Shown here: piece by piece, positions 36,276 through 48,011 of the stretch
How positions within the stretch are numbered: position 1 is the first letter of the stretch
How the letters are laid out: every line of letters begins with the position of its first letter
From: Sulfurovum sp. NBC37-1
GTDB lineage: Bacteria > Campylobacterota > Campylobacteria > Campylobacterales > Sulfurovaceae
Length of the DNA stretch: 64,000 nt
Assembly: GCF_000010345.1 (NCBI RefSeq)
Contig: NC_009663.1
Coordinates: forward strand, 310,001 to 374,000
Reading direction: 5' to 3'
The notes under the pieces: model-generated
Told to the model about the DNA's origin: nothing
Seen by the model: only the letters and a program-made list of their open reading frames with translations
Databases searched by the model: none
Program-made: the position numbers and the translations under genes

Positions 36276-38206
36276 ATGTCAAGCTCCTTTTCATATGCTT
36301 CGACAAGATCTCCGATTTCATCAAGCAGAGGCTTGAGATAGGGTTCGTACTTACGCCAGCGGTTCATAGAACTTTTATAGAGAGGCTGACGTACCTGAGA
36401 AAGACTTGCCGTACGGACAGCTTTTTTGCTCTTGTGAAAGTCAAGACACGCTTCACTCCACTCCACCCCGATATGTGCAGCAATTCTTTTTGATTCACCT
36501 TCCAGATTCCCTACCATATCTTCATATCGTACATCCAGTACCGTACCTTGGGGAAGTACACTTTTCCAGTATGCCATCAGCTCGGTATAGAGCCGGTAGT
36601 AGCGCCCCATCGTACGAAGGTCATCTGCCCAGTAGTGCCCTTCGGCAAAATGGATGCGATAGGCAGAGAGACAGGTCTCTACCGGATGTCTGCGTGCATG
36701 TATGATAGACGCATTGGGCAGCATCAGGTGGATGAATCCTGTATGCATAAAATTGTGCGGCATTTTGTCTACGATCCGCCTGCTTTCTTTTGGTGCCAGG
36801 GCTTCTGTTTTTTCAATGTACTTCTGCCCTCTCTCTTTGTAGCTTAATGCCTTTTCCTTCTGTGTATTCTCTTGTTGAAAGAAAGGCTGACCGTTCACGT
36901 CCATCCCCCGCAGCACCTCGTCAATATAGCCAAGTTCACCCGCACCATGTACATTGCCCAGACCTGAGAGTACCTGCTCCATCAGTGTTGTTCCCGAACG
37001 CGGCATACCGAGTATAAATACCGGTTTACTGCTTGTGCATCCTGTGGGGTGTGAAGGTTTGAAATAGTTTTTCGGCAGCGCTCTCAACTGATACAGTCTT
37101 TCGTCCAATGACCGGTACTCTATGTTCTGCAGTCCCTGGGAATGCAATGTTCCTCCCAGGCGATAGTGTTCAAAAGCTGTTGCCGGATCTCCAGCGTCGT
37201 CATAAGCTCTACCCAGATTATAATGCAGAGCTACACGATGTTCTTTACTGAACTCTGCCATGTGTACGGCTAATTTATTTAAATGCCTGAAGATTTCATC
37301 ACCGTATTGAATCTTGTATTTACCAATAAGACGGTCCAAGGGGACCAGTATATCCGGATTGATTTCCAATGCTTTTTTATAGTGAAAATTAACTTTTTCC
37401 CTTTCGTTGAAGATGCTGTACAGATTGATTAGAAGCGAATTAACCCTTACATCATCCGGATAACGGTGGTATGTCTCCTCTGCCACTCTCAAAGCAGAAA
37501 GCTCATCTCCGTCAGACTGACAGCTTTTTGCATAGAGATTACGCAATTGGACATTGTCAGGATCTTTCTCCATCCAGTTTTCAAGCTTGGCTCGTGCTTC
37601 TTTTACCTGCTTCAAATCTATCATAAGATCCAGCCACTCCTCCAGAAATTCGCTTGGAAGATCAATATGGTTTTCATCAAGCAGTAACTGTGCATACAGC
37701 TCCAAGGCTTCGGTCTTTTTCCCTGTTGCAGCAATCAGTCTTGCATGCCAGTATTGATAGAGGATTTTATCAGGATCATTTTTAAGCAATATTTTGGAAA
37801 TTTCAAATGCTGAACGGGAATCACCCAGTACATCATAAGCTTCAAGCATACCAGTGTAGATCTCTCTTCCTTCTTCACTTTCAGTATCGATGAAGTTCAA
37901 AGCCTTCTTGAAGGCACCCAGACATTTGGCATACTCTTTTGTTTTTTTATAGAGATACCCCATAGCCTTCCAGTTCTCAGGATCTTCAGGCATAAGTGCA
38001 ATAGCTTTATTTAAGTGTTCTTCCGCCTTTTTTTGAAAACGGGAATGGGTTAAGATTTTCCCCAACTCTCTGTATGCAGGTGCATACGTATCGTTATGCT
38101 TGATAATATCATTTAAAATTGTAACTGCATCATTATACGCTTTTGCTTCATATGCCTCTGCGGCGTCTTTCATTTTAACAGTGAGTTCTTTAGGGCTGTA
38201 AACCAT
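36272..38206 (-). CDS. TPR-repeat sulfotransferase (copy 2)
   Basis: A 644-residue protein of the same architecture: TPR helices (about 1-360) with repeated patterns such as YRELGKILTHSRFQKKAEEHL, then a sulfotransferase domain with FILGMPRSGTTLMEQVL near residue 395. The region around residues 430-460 (DEVLRGMDVNGQPFF) is where it departs from copy 1; flanking parts are near identical. It lies downstream of the SapC-family gene in the export operon direction. Different TPR halves with one catalytic half suggest two targets for one chemistry. Confidence 0.87.
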   Translation of the reverse strand: MVYSPKELTVKMKDAAEAYEAKAYNDAVTILNDIIKHNDTYAPAYRELGKILTHSRFQKKAEEHLNKAIALMPEDPENWKAMGYLYKKTKEYAKCLGAFKKALNFIDTESEEGREIYTGMLEAYDVLGDSRSAFEISKILLKNDPDKILYQYWHARLIAATGKKTEALELYAQLLLDENHIDLPSEFLEEWLDLMIDLKQVKEARAKLENWMEKDPDNVQLRNLYAKSCQSDGDELSALRVAEETYHRYPDDVRVNSLLINLYSIFNEREKVNFHYKKALEINPDILVPLDRLIGKYKIQYGDEIFRHLNKLAVHMAEFSKEHRVALHYNLGRAYDDAGDPATAFEHYRLGGTLHSQGLQNIEYRSLDERLYQLRALPKNYFKPSHPTGCTSSKPVFILGMPRSGTTLMEQVLSGLGNVHGAGELGYIDEVLRGMDVNGQPFFQQENTQKEKALSYKERGQKYIEKTEALAPKESRRIVDKMPHNFMHTGFIHLMLPNASIIHARRHPVETCLSAYRIHFAEGHYWADDLRTMGRYYRLYTELMAYWKSVLPQGTVLDVRYEDMVGNLEGESKRIAAHIGVEWSEACLDFHKSKKAVRTASLSQVRQPLYKSSMNRWRKYEPYLKPLLDEIGDLVEAYEKELDI

Positions 38207-38360
38207 TCTTTCCTCTTAATTCTTGTTTAGTTTAAGAGATGATTATACCCAATTTTACATTGTATTATAAGAAGCTGCAAACCACCACTTACTCCACAAA
38301 ATAAATTTTTTATTGTATTTCGGTATAGATGATATTTTGGGGTGTGATAAGTACACATAT

Positions 38361-38429
38361 CGGCCGCGCTGATCGTTTAGTGATCAGTGCGGCCGATGCG
38401 ATGTTGTAGCGAAGCGGAAACGTCGCATC
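38361..38429. repeat. Two adjacent hairpins between sulfotransferase and SapC-family genes
   Basis: Hairpin 1: CGGCCGCGCTGATC (38361-38374) with GATCAGTGCGGCCG (38382-38395), 14 bp with one G-T pair. Hairpin 2: GATGCGATGTT (38395-38405) with AACGTCGCATC (38419-38429), 11 bp with one G-T pair. The two share base 38395. GC-rich against an AT-rich background. It lies inside the minus-strand operon, between the stop of the SapC-family gene and the start of copy 2, so it could partly terminate or protect the transcript. Confidence 0.75.
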
Positions 38430-38457
38430 TTGCAATTGAAGAGACAGAGGAATTCAT

Positions 38458-39138
38458 CTATTTAGATAGTTTTCCTATATTTTCAAGCGAAAGAGTATGC
38501 AGCTCTATTATTTCCATCCATCCATTTTTGACAGCCTCAAGCAAAAACGCATCTTCTTGTTTGAAAAACTTCTGTTTGTTAATAATAAAAAAACCATCTA
38601 CTTTCTGCTTTTCTTCATTCTCTCTCTTGATAGTGAATTCGGCTGCATCCACCAAACCTTTTTCTTTTAAATGTTTCAAGATATTTTCAGTTATCTGATT
38701 TTCTTCATGATATGCTGCTAAAAAGTTTTTCATATTTTCTAAAATATCTGTGGGGGCACCTTCACTGTCAAATAAAGCATTTCCTTCGTCTGAGTTAAAT
38801 AAACCACTTTCAGAATCGAAACCTATATGAAGTGTTTCATTCGCTTCATCCTGAATCAATGTAAACGGATATCTTCTTAAAAACGAAGGAATGTATTTTC
38901 CTTTCCATTTGCCATTTTCATTTATCGCTCCATTGCTCTCTACCCCTGTTAAAATCATAAGTTGTGGTGTATTACCCTGCATTATAATTACAATTGGAAA
39001 TTCACAGCAAAGTGATTTGACCTCACTAAATGTAATAGGAATCAGGTTGAGATCTTTTGCATAAATAAGATCCGTTGCGGGTGTATATGAGAAAGATTTG
39101 TGCTCTTTCTTGTTGAGTATTTCTATATTTTTGTACAT
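38458..39138 (-). CDS. sapC: SapC-family protein
   Basis: A 226-residue soluble protein without signal peptide. IPITFSEVKSLCCEFPIVI, the later KWKGKYIPSFLRRYPFTLI and the FDSEG stretch are the SapC (PF07277) pattern. In Campylobacter fetus SapC is encoded with the type I exporter SapDEF of the S-layer protein; its exact work is not established. Here it follows the TolC-like gene by 12 bases, the same grouping. Confidence 0.85.
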   Translation of the reverse strand: MYKNIEILNKKEHKSFSYTPATDLIYAKDLNLIPITFSEVKSLCCEFPIVIIMQGNTPQLMILTGVESNGAINENGKWKGKYIPSFLRRYPFTLIQDEANETLHIGFDSESGLFNSDEGNALFDSEGAPTDILENMKNFLAAYHEENQITENILKHLKEKGLVDAAEFTIKRENEEKQKVDGFFIINKQKFFKQEDAFLLEAVKNGWMEIIELHTLSLENIGKLSK

Positions 39139-39150
39139 ATGTATGTTCCT

Positions 39151-40464
39151 TTATTTAAAATATTTATTTTGTACCTGACCAACATACTTCAAATCTGATT
39201 TTCCAATGTAGTAATACATTCCTACAACCGAAAGGATCAGATCCGACTCATTATTGATGAGTCTTAATTGATTGTCGTAGTAGTCAGACTCGGCAAGATA
39301 GACATCGGTAAGACTCTGCATACCGTTTTTGTAGCTTTCCACTGTTCCTTCAAAATACTTTTTCGAAGCTGCTACAGCGGATTTCTGGGCTTTGACACTT
39401 GCAATTCCCCCTTTGATATCCTGCATAGTTTTCTCCATCGAGATCTCAATGTTGAGGCGGGTATTTTCCGTATCTTCCTGTGCTGCCATATAGAGAAATT
39501 TTGCCTCCTTAACCCTGTCATCGACATAACCGCCCTGGTAAATGGGGAAACTGAGCTGCAACATTGCCCTGGAGTCATTTCTTCGGGTAACATAATCGAT
39601 CGTTCCCCCGGCATCTCCATAACTCAATACAGCATCGAGTTTGGGTGATCTTTCACTGTTGCGAAGTCCTATCTGTATCTTGGCAATTTTTGTACTTTGC
39701 TCATCAAGCATGATACGCGTATTGTTACGCATATTCTTTCTGAGGTTAAGAAAATTAGCTTTTCTGTAAGCCTTTTCCACTGCAGTGATATTGAACGAAA
39801 GCTTAGAAATGTATTTTTCAACATTCTCATATTTGGTCAAAAGTCTGAGATTATAAAGATTATATGCATAGATCTGTTTTGCCTTGATCAGCTCTGCCCT
39901 GCTTTGCTCAAGTTTGGCAAGTGACTGTGATTTATCAGTACCGGAAGCGAGTTTTATATTGTACCTGTCAACAATGGTTGCATAGGCCTTTTCAAGCAAA
40001 ACTGTTTTTTTTTGCAAAATCACTACAATCTTTTTTTGTCTTATCAACTCTACTGACGTCTGGAGGATCTGTGTGATCAGTTTTGCTTTTTCATCTTTTT
40101 CCTGAAGTCTCGTCAGCTTCTCTTTGGCTCTGGCATCAGTCATCATGTGCAAAAGCTGTGCACGGTAAACAGGCTGCTTGAGAGTGAACTGGTAGTTATA
40201 GCTTAGACCGTTATAAGGCCTTATCCCACTTACGGATTCATATTGGTAATTTTGTCTACCATACTGTCCAGACATATCAAAATGCGGCTTGTACTGATCC
40301 ACACTCTGGTCATAGACACTGTGACTGGCAGAGACTCTGTGTGTATAGCTTTTGATCCTGGGATTGTTTTTTATGCCGTGTTCGCAAAGTTTTACCAGCG
40401 AATCATTTTTTGCCTCAAGAGAGGTGAAGAGAAGCAGGCAAAGGAATATCGCTCTAGTTCGCAT
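39151..40464 (-). CDS. TolC-family outer membrane channel of the type I system
   Basis: A 437-residue protein with signal peptide MRTRAIFLCLLLFTSLEA. Long helices with TolC-type repeats (SAVEKAYR..., LAESDYYDNQLRLIN) and RPYNGLSYNYQFTLKQPVY fit the TolC/PrtF/SapF group. It would form the outer membrane exit duct for the RTX protein. It overlaps the end of the membrane fusion gene by 11 bases. Confidence 0.9.
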   Translation of the reverse strand: MRTRAIFLCLLLFTSLEAKNDSLVKLCEHGIKNNPRIKSYTHRVSASHSVYDQSVDQYKPHFDMSGQYGRQNYQYESVSGIRPYNGLSYNYQFTLKQPVYRAQLLHMMTDARAKEKLTRLQEKDEKAKLITQILQTSVELIRQKKIVVILQKKTVLLEKAYATIVDRYNIKLASGTDKSQSLAKLEQSRAELIKAKQIYAYNLYNLRLLTKYENVEKYISKLSFNITAVEKAYRKANFLNLRKNMRNNTRIMLDEQSTKIAKIQIGLRNSERSPKLDAVLSYGDAGGTIDYVTRRNDSRAMLQLSFPIYQGGYVDDRVKEAKFLYMAAQEDTENTRLNIEISMEKTMQDIKGGIASVKAQKSAVAASKKYFEGTVESYKNGMQSLTDVYLAESDYYDNQLRLINNESDLILSVVGMYYYIGKSDLKYVGQVQNKYFK

Positions 40465-41794
40465 GGAAAATCCCTTTACTCAACTGTATAAGAGGCTGCA
40501 TTATATATTCTAAAAGTGTCATCTTGCCTGTTTTAACAAAAACTGCTGTAGGCATTCCGGGAAGAATTAAAAAATTATTTTTTTTGATTGCCTTTTCTCC
40601 TTCAGGAGTGAATTTTACCAAAATACGATAAAATGGTTCTTTCATACCTTCAGGTACAATAGAATCTGCAGAAATATAACTAATCTTCCCTGCAATTGGA
40701 ATAGCAGAAGGATCAACAAAAGAGGGAAAAGAGATTTCTGTCTGTTGCCCTACATGGATTTTTTCTATATCCGTAGGAAGAACAAAAGCTTCAATTTTCA
40801 ATTTTTGTTTTAAAGGTACTATTGACATGATGGGTTTCTGTGGTGCAACAACTTCACCGGAAGCGTGAATCTTCATATCTGTTACACGTCCTTCTCCGGG
40901 TGACTTTATTATGGAATTATCTATTCCATTCTCATACGACATAATTTGTGTTTTTGTCAGTTTATTCTCAAGTTTCAGCTTGCCTAGATTGGAGAGGGCA
41001 TTATTTTTAAAAGTATTTTTTTCAAGATCCATTTGCTTTTTATTGGCATCTATACTGGCAATATTTTCTCTGATGGTAGATTCTAATGATTCAATTTGCT
41101 GATGTATTTGTTCTATTTTTCGCTCCGTTTCAATCGATTTCTGTTCATCAACAGCATTTTGCTTAAGTAACTTTTTCCATTTTTTAAGTTCAAGTTCATA
41201 TGATGACAAGAGTTTTTTATTGGATTCTATATGTTTCTTTAAACCTACATTTTGCTCGGTAAGTATCTTGTTTTTACTTTTTAACAATGTAATTTTTGAT
41301 TTAAGACTCTCCATTTCGGAATGGAAAAGAGATATTGCATCTGATTTAAGCTCCTGATATTCTTCCGGATTGAGTAACTTCTTTTCAAGTGCATCACAAT
41401 TGAGTTCTTTAAGAAAGGAAGCTTCAGCTTTTAATCTGCAGATCGTAAACAGTGCCGCATCATATTGGCTGATGGCTGCATCTAATTTTGACAAATAGTC
41501 AGTACTGTCTATTTCAAGCAGTTTATCGCCTTTTTTAACCACATCACCTTCATGTACAAAAATCTTCTTAACAATCCCTCCTTTTGGATGTGTTATTATC
41601 TTATTGTAGGTATCGGTAATGACTTTTCCATTTGCAGTGATAGTCGTAGCAATATCAGCAAATACACTCCATATACCAAATAAACCAAATATCAATAATA
41701 TGGTAATAATACCTGCTTTACGTGCAGAACGATGTGTCTTTTCTAATAATTCATGATGATTTTCAACATCTGTATTTGTTTTAAGAGTCTTCAT
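40454..41794 (-). CDS. HlyD-family membrane fusion protein of the type I system
   Basis: A 446-residue protein. One membrane span at about residues 28-50 (AGIITILLIFGLFGIWSVFADI), then a lipoyl half-motif (HPKGGIVKKIFVHEGDVVKKGDKLLEID), long coiled-coil helices (about 125-285) and the second lipoyl half (IKSPGEGRVTDMKIHASGEVV). It bridges the ABC protein and the TolC-like duct. Start overlaps the ABC gene by 14 bases. Confidence 0.92.
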   Translation of the reverse strand: MKTLKTNTDVENHHELLEKTHRSARKAGIITILLIFGLFGIWSVFADIATTITANGKVITDTYNKIITHPKGGIVKKIFVHEGDVVKKGDKLLEIDSTDYLSKLDAAISQYDAALFTICRLKAEASFLKELNCDALEKKLLNPEEYQELKSDAISLFHSEMESLKSKITLLKSKNKILTEQNVGLKKHIESNKKLLSSYELELKKWKKLLKQNAVDEQKSIETERKIEQIHQQIESLESTIRENIASIDANKKQMDLEKNTFKNNALSNLGKLKLENKLTKTQIMSYENGIDNSIIKSPGEGRVTDMKIHASGEVVAPQKPIMSIVPLKQKLKIEAFVLPTDIEKIHVGQQTEISFPSFVDPSAIPIAGKISYISADSIVPEGMKEPFYRILVKFTPEGEKAIKKNNFLILPGMPTAVFVKTGKMTLLEYIMQPLIQLSKGIFHAN

Positions 41795-43541
41795 TTTTTA
41801 TTTCTTTATCTTTATTTTCCTGAGTTTTGTCATTAATAACTTGAGTTGAATTTTTATATAAAGCGTTCATAACTTTTTCTCTTTCATCATAATATACAGT
41901 TTTCCCATCGTTAAGCACTAAAAGTTTATCTGCCAAAGATAAGATATTTTGTTTATGCGTGACAAAAATAACAGTAATACCCTTCTCTTTCATAACCCTT
42001 AATGCCATTGTCAATGCATATTCACCTGCATCATCCAAATTTGAGTTCGGTTCGTCCAACACTACGATCTTTGGATTTCCATAGAGAGCCCTGGCAAGAC
42101 CAATACGTTGTTTCTGTCCTCCGGACAGCGCCATGCCGCCCACACCAACTCTTGTACTATAGCCATCAGGGAGATTAAGAATCAATTCGTGAGTGCCGGA
42201 CAACTTGGCTGCTTCAATAATATCTTCATCTGAAGGATCTTCTTCAAATCTGGATATATTCTGAGCTACTGTCCCGCCAAACAACTCAATATCTTGGGGG
42301 AGATAACCTATATGCTTTCCAAGCTCAATCCTATTGTACTGATGTATATCGGCACCGTCAATACGAATATGGCCATTAGAGGGCTCCCATACGCCTACAG
42401 CAGTTTTAACAAAAGAAGATTTGCCTGCCGCACTGGGTCCAATTACACCAATTGTCTCACCCGTATTAATCTGAAGATTAATTCCCTTGAGTACAGGTAT
42501 TTTGCCAAGAGGGGGGATAGTCACAACTTGATCGAACGTAATTTTACCCTCTGGCTCAGGCAAGGATAATTTTTTTTCTTCTTTTGGAAAATCCTGAAGC
42601 AAACTGTTAAGCTTGTGATAGGCTATTCTCGCACCGCTAAATTGCTTCCAGCCTCCGATGATCTGACTGACCGGTTGAAGGGCACGCCCCATAAGTACTG
42701 CTCCGGCAATAATCATACCTGGAGAAATACTACCTCCTATTACCAAAATTGCACCAACACCATACATCATGGATGATGAAAGCATTCTGAATGATTTAGA
42801 AGCATTACTGTAGAACGATCCTGTTGTGCTGGCTTTGTTATTTGTCATGAGATAACTATTGTACTTTTCCATCCACAATCTATGCAGATTCTCTCGCATC
42901 CCCATTGCCTGAACCACTTCAACATTGCGTATATTGTTTCCAAAGAAATTCATTGCATGAGCATACGATTTATTGGATTCTTCCAAACCTTCTTTTGTCA
43001 TTTTTTCATTTAGCCAGGTAAGTACAAGAATGATTGCAGTTGCAACCAATCCATATATGCCGTATACAGGGCTGAAAGCGAACATGATCGCAATATAGAT
43101 AGGAAACCACGGAAAATCAAAGAATGCAAATATTCCTTGTCCGCTCAAAAATGTCTTTATACTTTTAAAATCCTGTAGGGGTTGTGTATTGGCTTTATCC
43201 GGGAATTTGGATGCTAAAGCAAAAGTAGCATTAAAAATACGTTCATTTAAAAGCAGGTCCAGTTTATTGCTGGCATAAATGGTCAATTTGCTCCGAACAT
43301 AATCCAAAATCCACATTCCTATAAAAAACATGATAGTAATGAGGGTTACGAGCAATAATGTATTTAGATTTTTGGAAGGCATAACAATATCATATACTAC
43401 CAACATATAGAATGGTGCTGCCAACATTAAAATATTAAGAAAAAAGCTATAGATACCAAGCATAATAAAAATATGCTTCATCTCTTTTAAAGCTACCTGA
43501 AGATCAGACTTGTTTCGTTGGTTGGCATTTTTATTTGTCAC
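41781..43541 (-). CDS. Type I secretion ABC transporter (PrtD/SapD type)
   Basis: A 586-residue half-transporter: membrane part at about 20-310 without a peptidase domain, ATPase part with Walker A GPSAAGKSS (about 365-375), signature LSGGQKQRIG and Walker B IVVLDEPNSNLD. The PrtD/RsaD/SapD class exports RTX proteins without a leader peptide. It heads the minus-strand operon ABC-HlyD-TolC-SapC-sulfotransferase-sulfotransferase. The start is GTG with AAAGGA upstream. Confidence 0.92.
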   Translation of the reverse strand: MTNKNANQRNKSDLQVALKEMKHIFIMLGIYSFFLNILMLAAPFYMLVVYDIVMPSKNLNTLLLVTLITIMFFIGMWILDYVRSKLTIYASNKLDLLLNERIFNATFALASKFPDKANTQPLQDFKSIKTFLSGQGIFAFFDFPWFPIYIAIMFAFSPVYGIYGLVATAIILVLTWLNEKMTKEGLEESNKSYAHAMNFFGNNIRNVEVVQAMGMRENLHRLWMEKYNSYLMTNNKASTTGSFYSNASKSFRMLSSSMMYGVGAILVIGGSISPGMIIAGAVLMGRALQPVSQIIGGWKQFSGARIAYHKLNSLLQDFPKEEKKLSLPEPEGKITFDQVVTIPPLGKIPVLKGINLQINTGETIGVIGPSAAGKSSFVKTAVGVWEPSNGHIRIDGADIHQYNRIELGKHIGYLPQDIELFGGTVAQNISRFEEDPSDEDIIEAAKLSGTHELILNLPDGYSTRVGVGGMALSGGQKQRIGLARALYGNPKIVVLDEPNSNLDDAGEYALTMALRVMKEKGITVIFVTHKQNILSLADKLLVLNDGKTVYYDEREKVMNALYKNSTQVINDKTQENKDKEIKNEDS

Positions 43542-43561
43542 GTAAAAGAATCCTTTAAATC

Positions 43562-43604
43562 AACTTAGTTTTAAGCAAGTTATTGAATATTACTAAGTTC
43601 AATA
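43562..43604. promoter_or_regulatory. Inverted repeat in the divergent region between type I operon and gmd
   Basis: AACTTAGT (43562-43569) and ACTAAGTT (43592-43599) are exact inverted copies, and TATTGAA/TTCAATA pairs interleave with them. They sit 20-60 bases before the ABC start, in the zone where its promoter must be. Possible operator; the short arms make this uncertain. A TATTAT at 43684-43689 may be the -10 box for gmd on the other strand. Confidence 0.35.
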
Positions 43605-43655
43605 GTTATATTTTAAAATAAAAACAAGGTGAAGAAACTATTTCCAATTGTTTGA

Positions 43656-45637
<1,982 letters not shown>

Positions 45638-45648
<11 letters not shown>

Positions 45649-46792
45649 AAAAAAGATTCTTGTAGATGGACTGGCCTTGCTATCACCTTTTACAGGAGTA
45701 GCAAAGTATACATACGAAAATGCCTATCGTATGCAAAGCCGATATTCAGACCGCTATGAATGGTTTTATGATTATGGCTTTCATAGTAAAGAACTCATTA
45801 AACCGAATAGTACAAAAACAAGTGAAAACTTTTTAAAACAACTTAAATCTTTTATTGTTTCAAATCCCCTACTTAAATCTTTTGTAAGAAATGTACTTTC
45901 TTTTGTAAGTTATATTTCATCACCTGAATATGATCTTTATTGGCAACCCAACTACATTCCCAAAAAAGTAAAAGCAGAAAAAGTAGTGACGACTGTACAT
46001 GACTTCTCATTTCATATTCAATCGGAATGGCATCCAAAAGAACGCTTAAAATACTACCAGAAGAACTTTTGGAAAAAAGCAGCTGTTTCAGACTGGATTA
46101 TTACCGGATCCAACTTTACAAAAAAAGAAATAATGAAGTATATGAACTATCCTGAAGGGAGGATCTCTGTAATTTACCATGCAGTAGATCATGATCTCTA
46201 TAAAGTGTATGATGAACACATACTTCAAACAACAAAAGAGAAGTTTGAATTAGGAGATCACTATTTACTTTTTGTGGGCAGTATAGAACCCCGTAAAAAT
46301 CTTCTCAATCTCTTGAAGGCGTACCATCTTCTATCTGATGAAATCAAAAAAGATTATCCTCTTGTTTTGGTGGGCTTCAAAGGATGGGAGAATAAAGAGA
46401 TTATGTACGAGATCGAACAAGAGAAAGAACATATTAGATATCTTGGCTATCTTTCTGATGCAGAGTTGGCTCATGTATATAACCTTGCAACACTTTTCAT
46501 TTACCCCAGTCTGTATGAAGGATTTGGGATTCCTCCGCTGGAAGCGATGGCCTGCGGGACAGCAGTTATTGCTTCCAATGCTGCTTCCCTACCTGAAGCC
46601 TGTGGTGATGCGGCCGAATATATTGACCCAGTGAGCAGTCATGATATTGCTGAAAAGATCAGAGATATACTTTCTGATTCTGTTAAAAGAGATATAATGA
46701 TCAATAAAGGCCTGGAACATGCCAAATTGTTTACATGGGAGAAGGCTGCTGCTGAACATATAAAGGTCTTTGAGCAGATTTTGGGTATATAA
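45638..46792 (+). CDS. GT4 glycosyltransferase, WbpY-like
   Basis: A 384-residue GT4 enzyme. [22 protein letters not shown] at the N terminus is typical of the WbpY-type rhamnosyltransferases. [15 protein letters not shown] and the EX7E stretch [15 protein letters not shown] follow. With gmd and rmd directly before it, transfer of D-rhamnose in chain growth is the best guess. The start overlaps rmd by 11 bases. Confidence 0.87.
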
Positions 46793-46813
46793 TATAATTA
46801 AAAAAGAAAATAA

Positions 46814-47932
46814 ATGCCAAATCCTAAAATAGCAATCATACATGACTGGTATCAGAATAAAGGTGGGGCTGAAAATGTCATTTCTTCTCTTTTAAATCTT
46901 TATCCGGATGCAGATTTTTTTGCACTTGTGGACTTTTTCGATGATCAGAAGCGGCAAGATGTACTAAAAGGAAAAAAAGTCACTTATACTTTTATACAAC
47001 GGCTTCCTTTTGCCAAAAAAATCTTCAGACATTATCTTTTTCTTTTCCCTTTGGCGATTGAACGTATGGATTTACGGGGATATGATCTAATTATCTCTTC
47101 ATCCCATGCCATTGCCAAAGGTGTTATGACAGGACCGGAACAGTTGCATATCTGTATCAACTACTCACCAATGAGATATGCCTGGGATATGTATTTTGAC
47201 TACAGAAAAGAGCATAATTTGAAAGGAATCAAAGAAAAGTTTTTATTTTATGTATTGCATAAAATAAGAATTTGGGATGTAATTGCATCGAATCGGGTAG
47301 ATCATTTTATAGCGATCTCAAGATTGGTACAAAAGCGTATCGCAAAATATTATAGAAGAGAATCTACGATTATTTATCCACCTGTGGATATAGAGAATTA
47401 TACATTATGTGAAAATAAACAGGATTACTATTTTACTATGTCACGATTAGTGCCTTATAAAAGAGTTAAAATGATCGTAGAAACATTTGTTAAAAACGGA
47501 AAACCCTTGGTGGTGGCTGGAACAGGGCCGCAACTTAAAGAGATTGAACAAATAGCAACAGATAATATAAGGATACTGGGATATGTGGATGATCAGATGG
47601 TTGTAGAGCTTATGCAGAAGGCCAGAGCTTTCCTCTTTGCCGCCTATGAAGATTTCGGTATTGTTCCGGTAGAAGCAATGGCATGTGGTACACCGGTTAT
47701 TGCTTATGGTGTAGGAGGCATTAGGGATACACTTATAGATAGAAAAGTAGGACTCTTTTTTGATGAGCAAAATGAAATGTCTCTTAATAATGCCATTGAC
47801 AGGTTTGAAACAATGGACTTTGACTATGTGACAATAGCTAATCATGCTGCCAAATTTTCAAATAAACGTTTTGAGAAAGAGATAAAAAAATTTGTTGATG
47901 GTAAATGGGGAGAATTTTTAAAAAATAATTAA
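46814..47932 (+). CDS. GT4 glycosyltransferase, WbpZ/WbaZ-like
   Basis: A 372-residue GT4 enzyme. IAIIHDWYQNKGGAENVIS is the acceptor-side start typical of WbaZ/WbpZ proteins, SRLVPYKRVKMIVE and YEDFGIVPVEAMACG the donor side. In Pseudomonas A-band synthesis the matching enzyme adds an early rhamnose to the lipid primer. Twenty-one bases separate it from the previous gene. The operon ends before alaS; I see no clear terminator. Confidence 0.87.
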   Translation: MPNPKIAIIHDWYQNKGGAENVISSLLNLYPDADFFALVDFFDDQKRQDVLKGKKVTYTFIQRLPFAKKIFRHYLFLFPLAIERMDLRGYDLIISSSHAIAKGVMTGPEQLHICINYSPMRYAWDMYFDYRKEHNLKGIKEKFLFYVLHKIRIWDVIASNRVDHFIAISRLVQKRIAKYYRRESTIIYPPVDIENYTLCENKQDYYFTMSRLVPYKRVKMIVETFVKNGKPLVVAGTGPQLKEIEQIATDNIRILGYVDDQMVVELMQKARAFLFAAYEDFGIVPVEAMACGTPVIAYGVGGIRDTLIDRKVGLFFDEQNEMSLNNAIDRFETMDFDYVTIANHAAKFSNKRFEKEIKKFVDGKWGEFLKNN

Positions 47933-48011
47933 AAATTAATTTTAAACCCTTCACCTCCCAATAACCACAAATTCGCTAAAATATCTGCAATTTATATGTA
48001 GGACATTTTTA

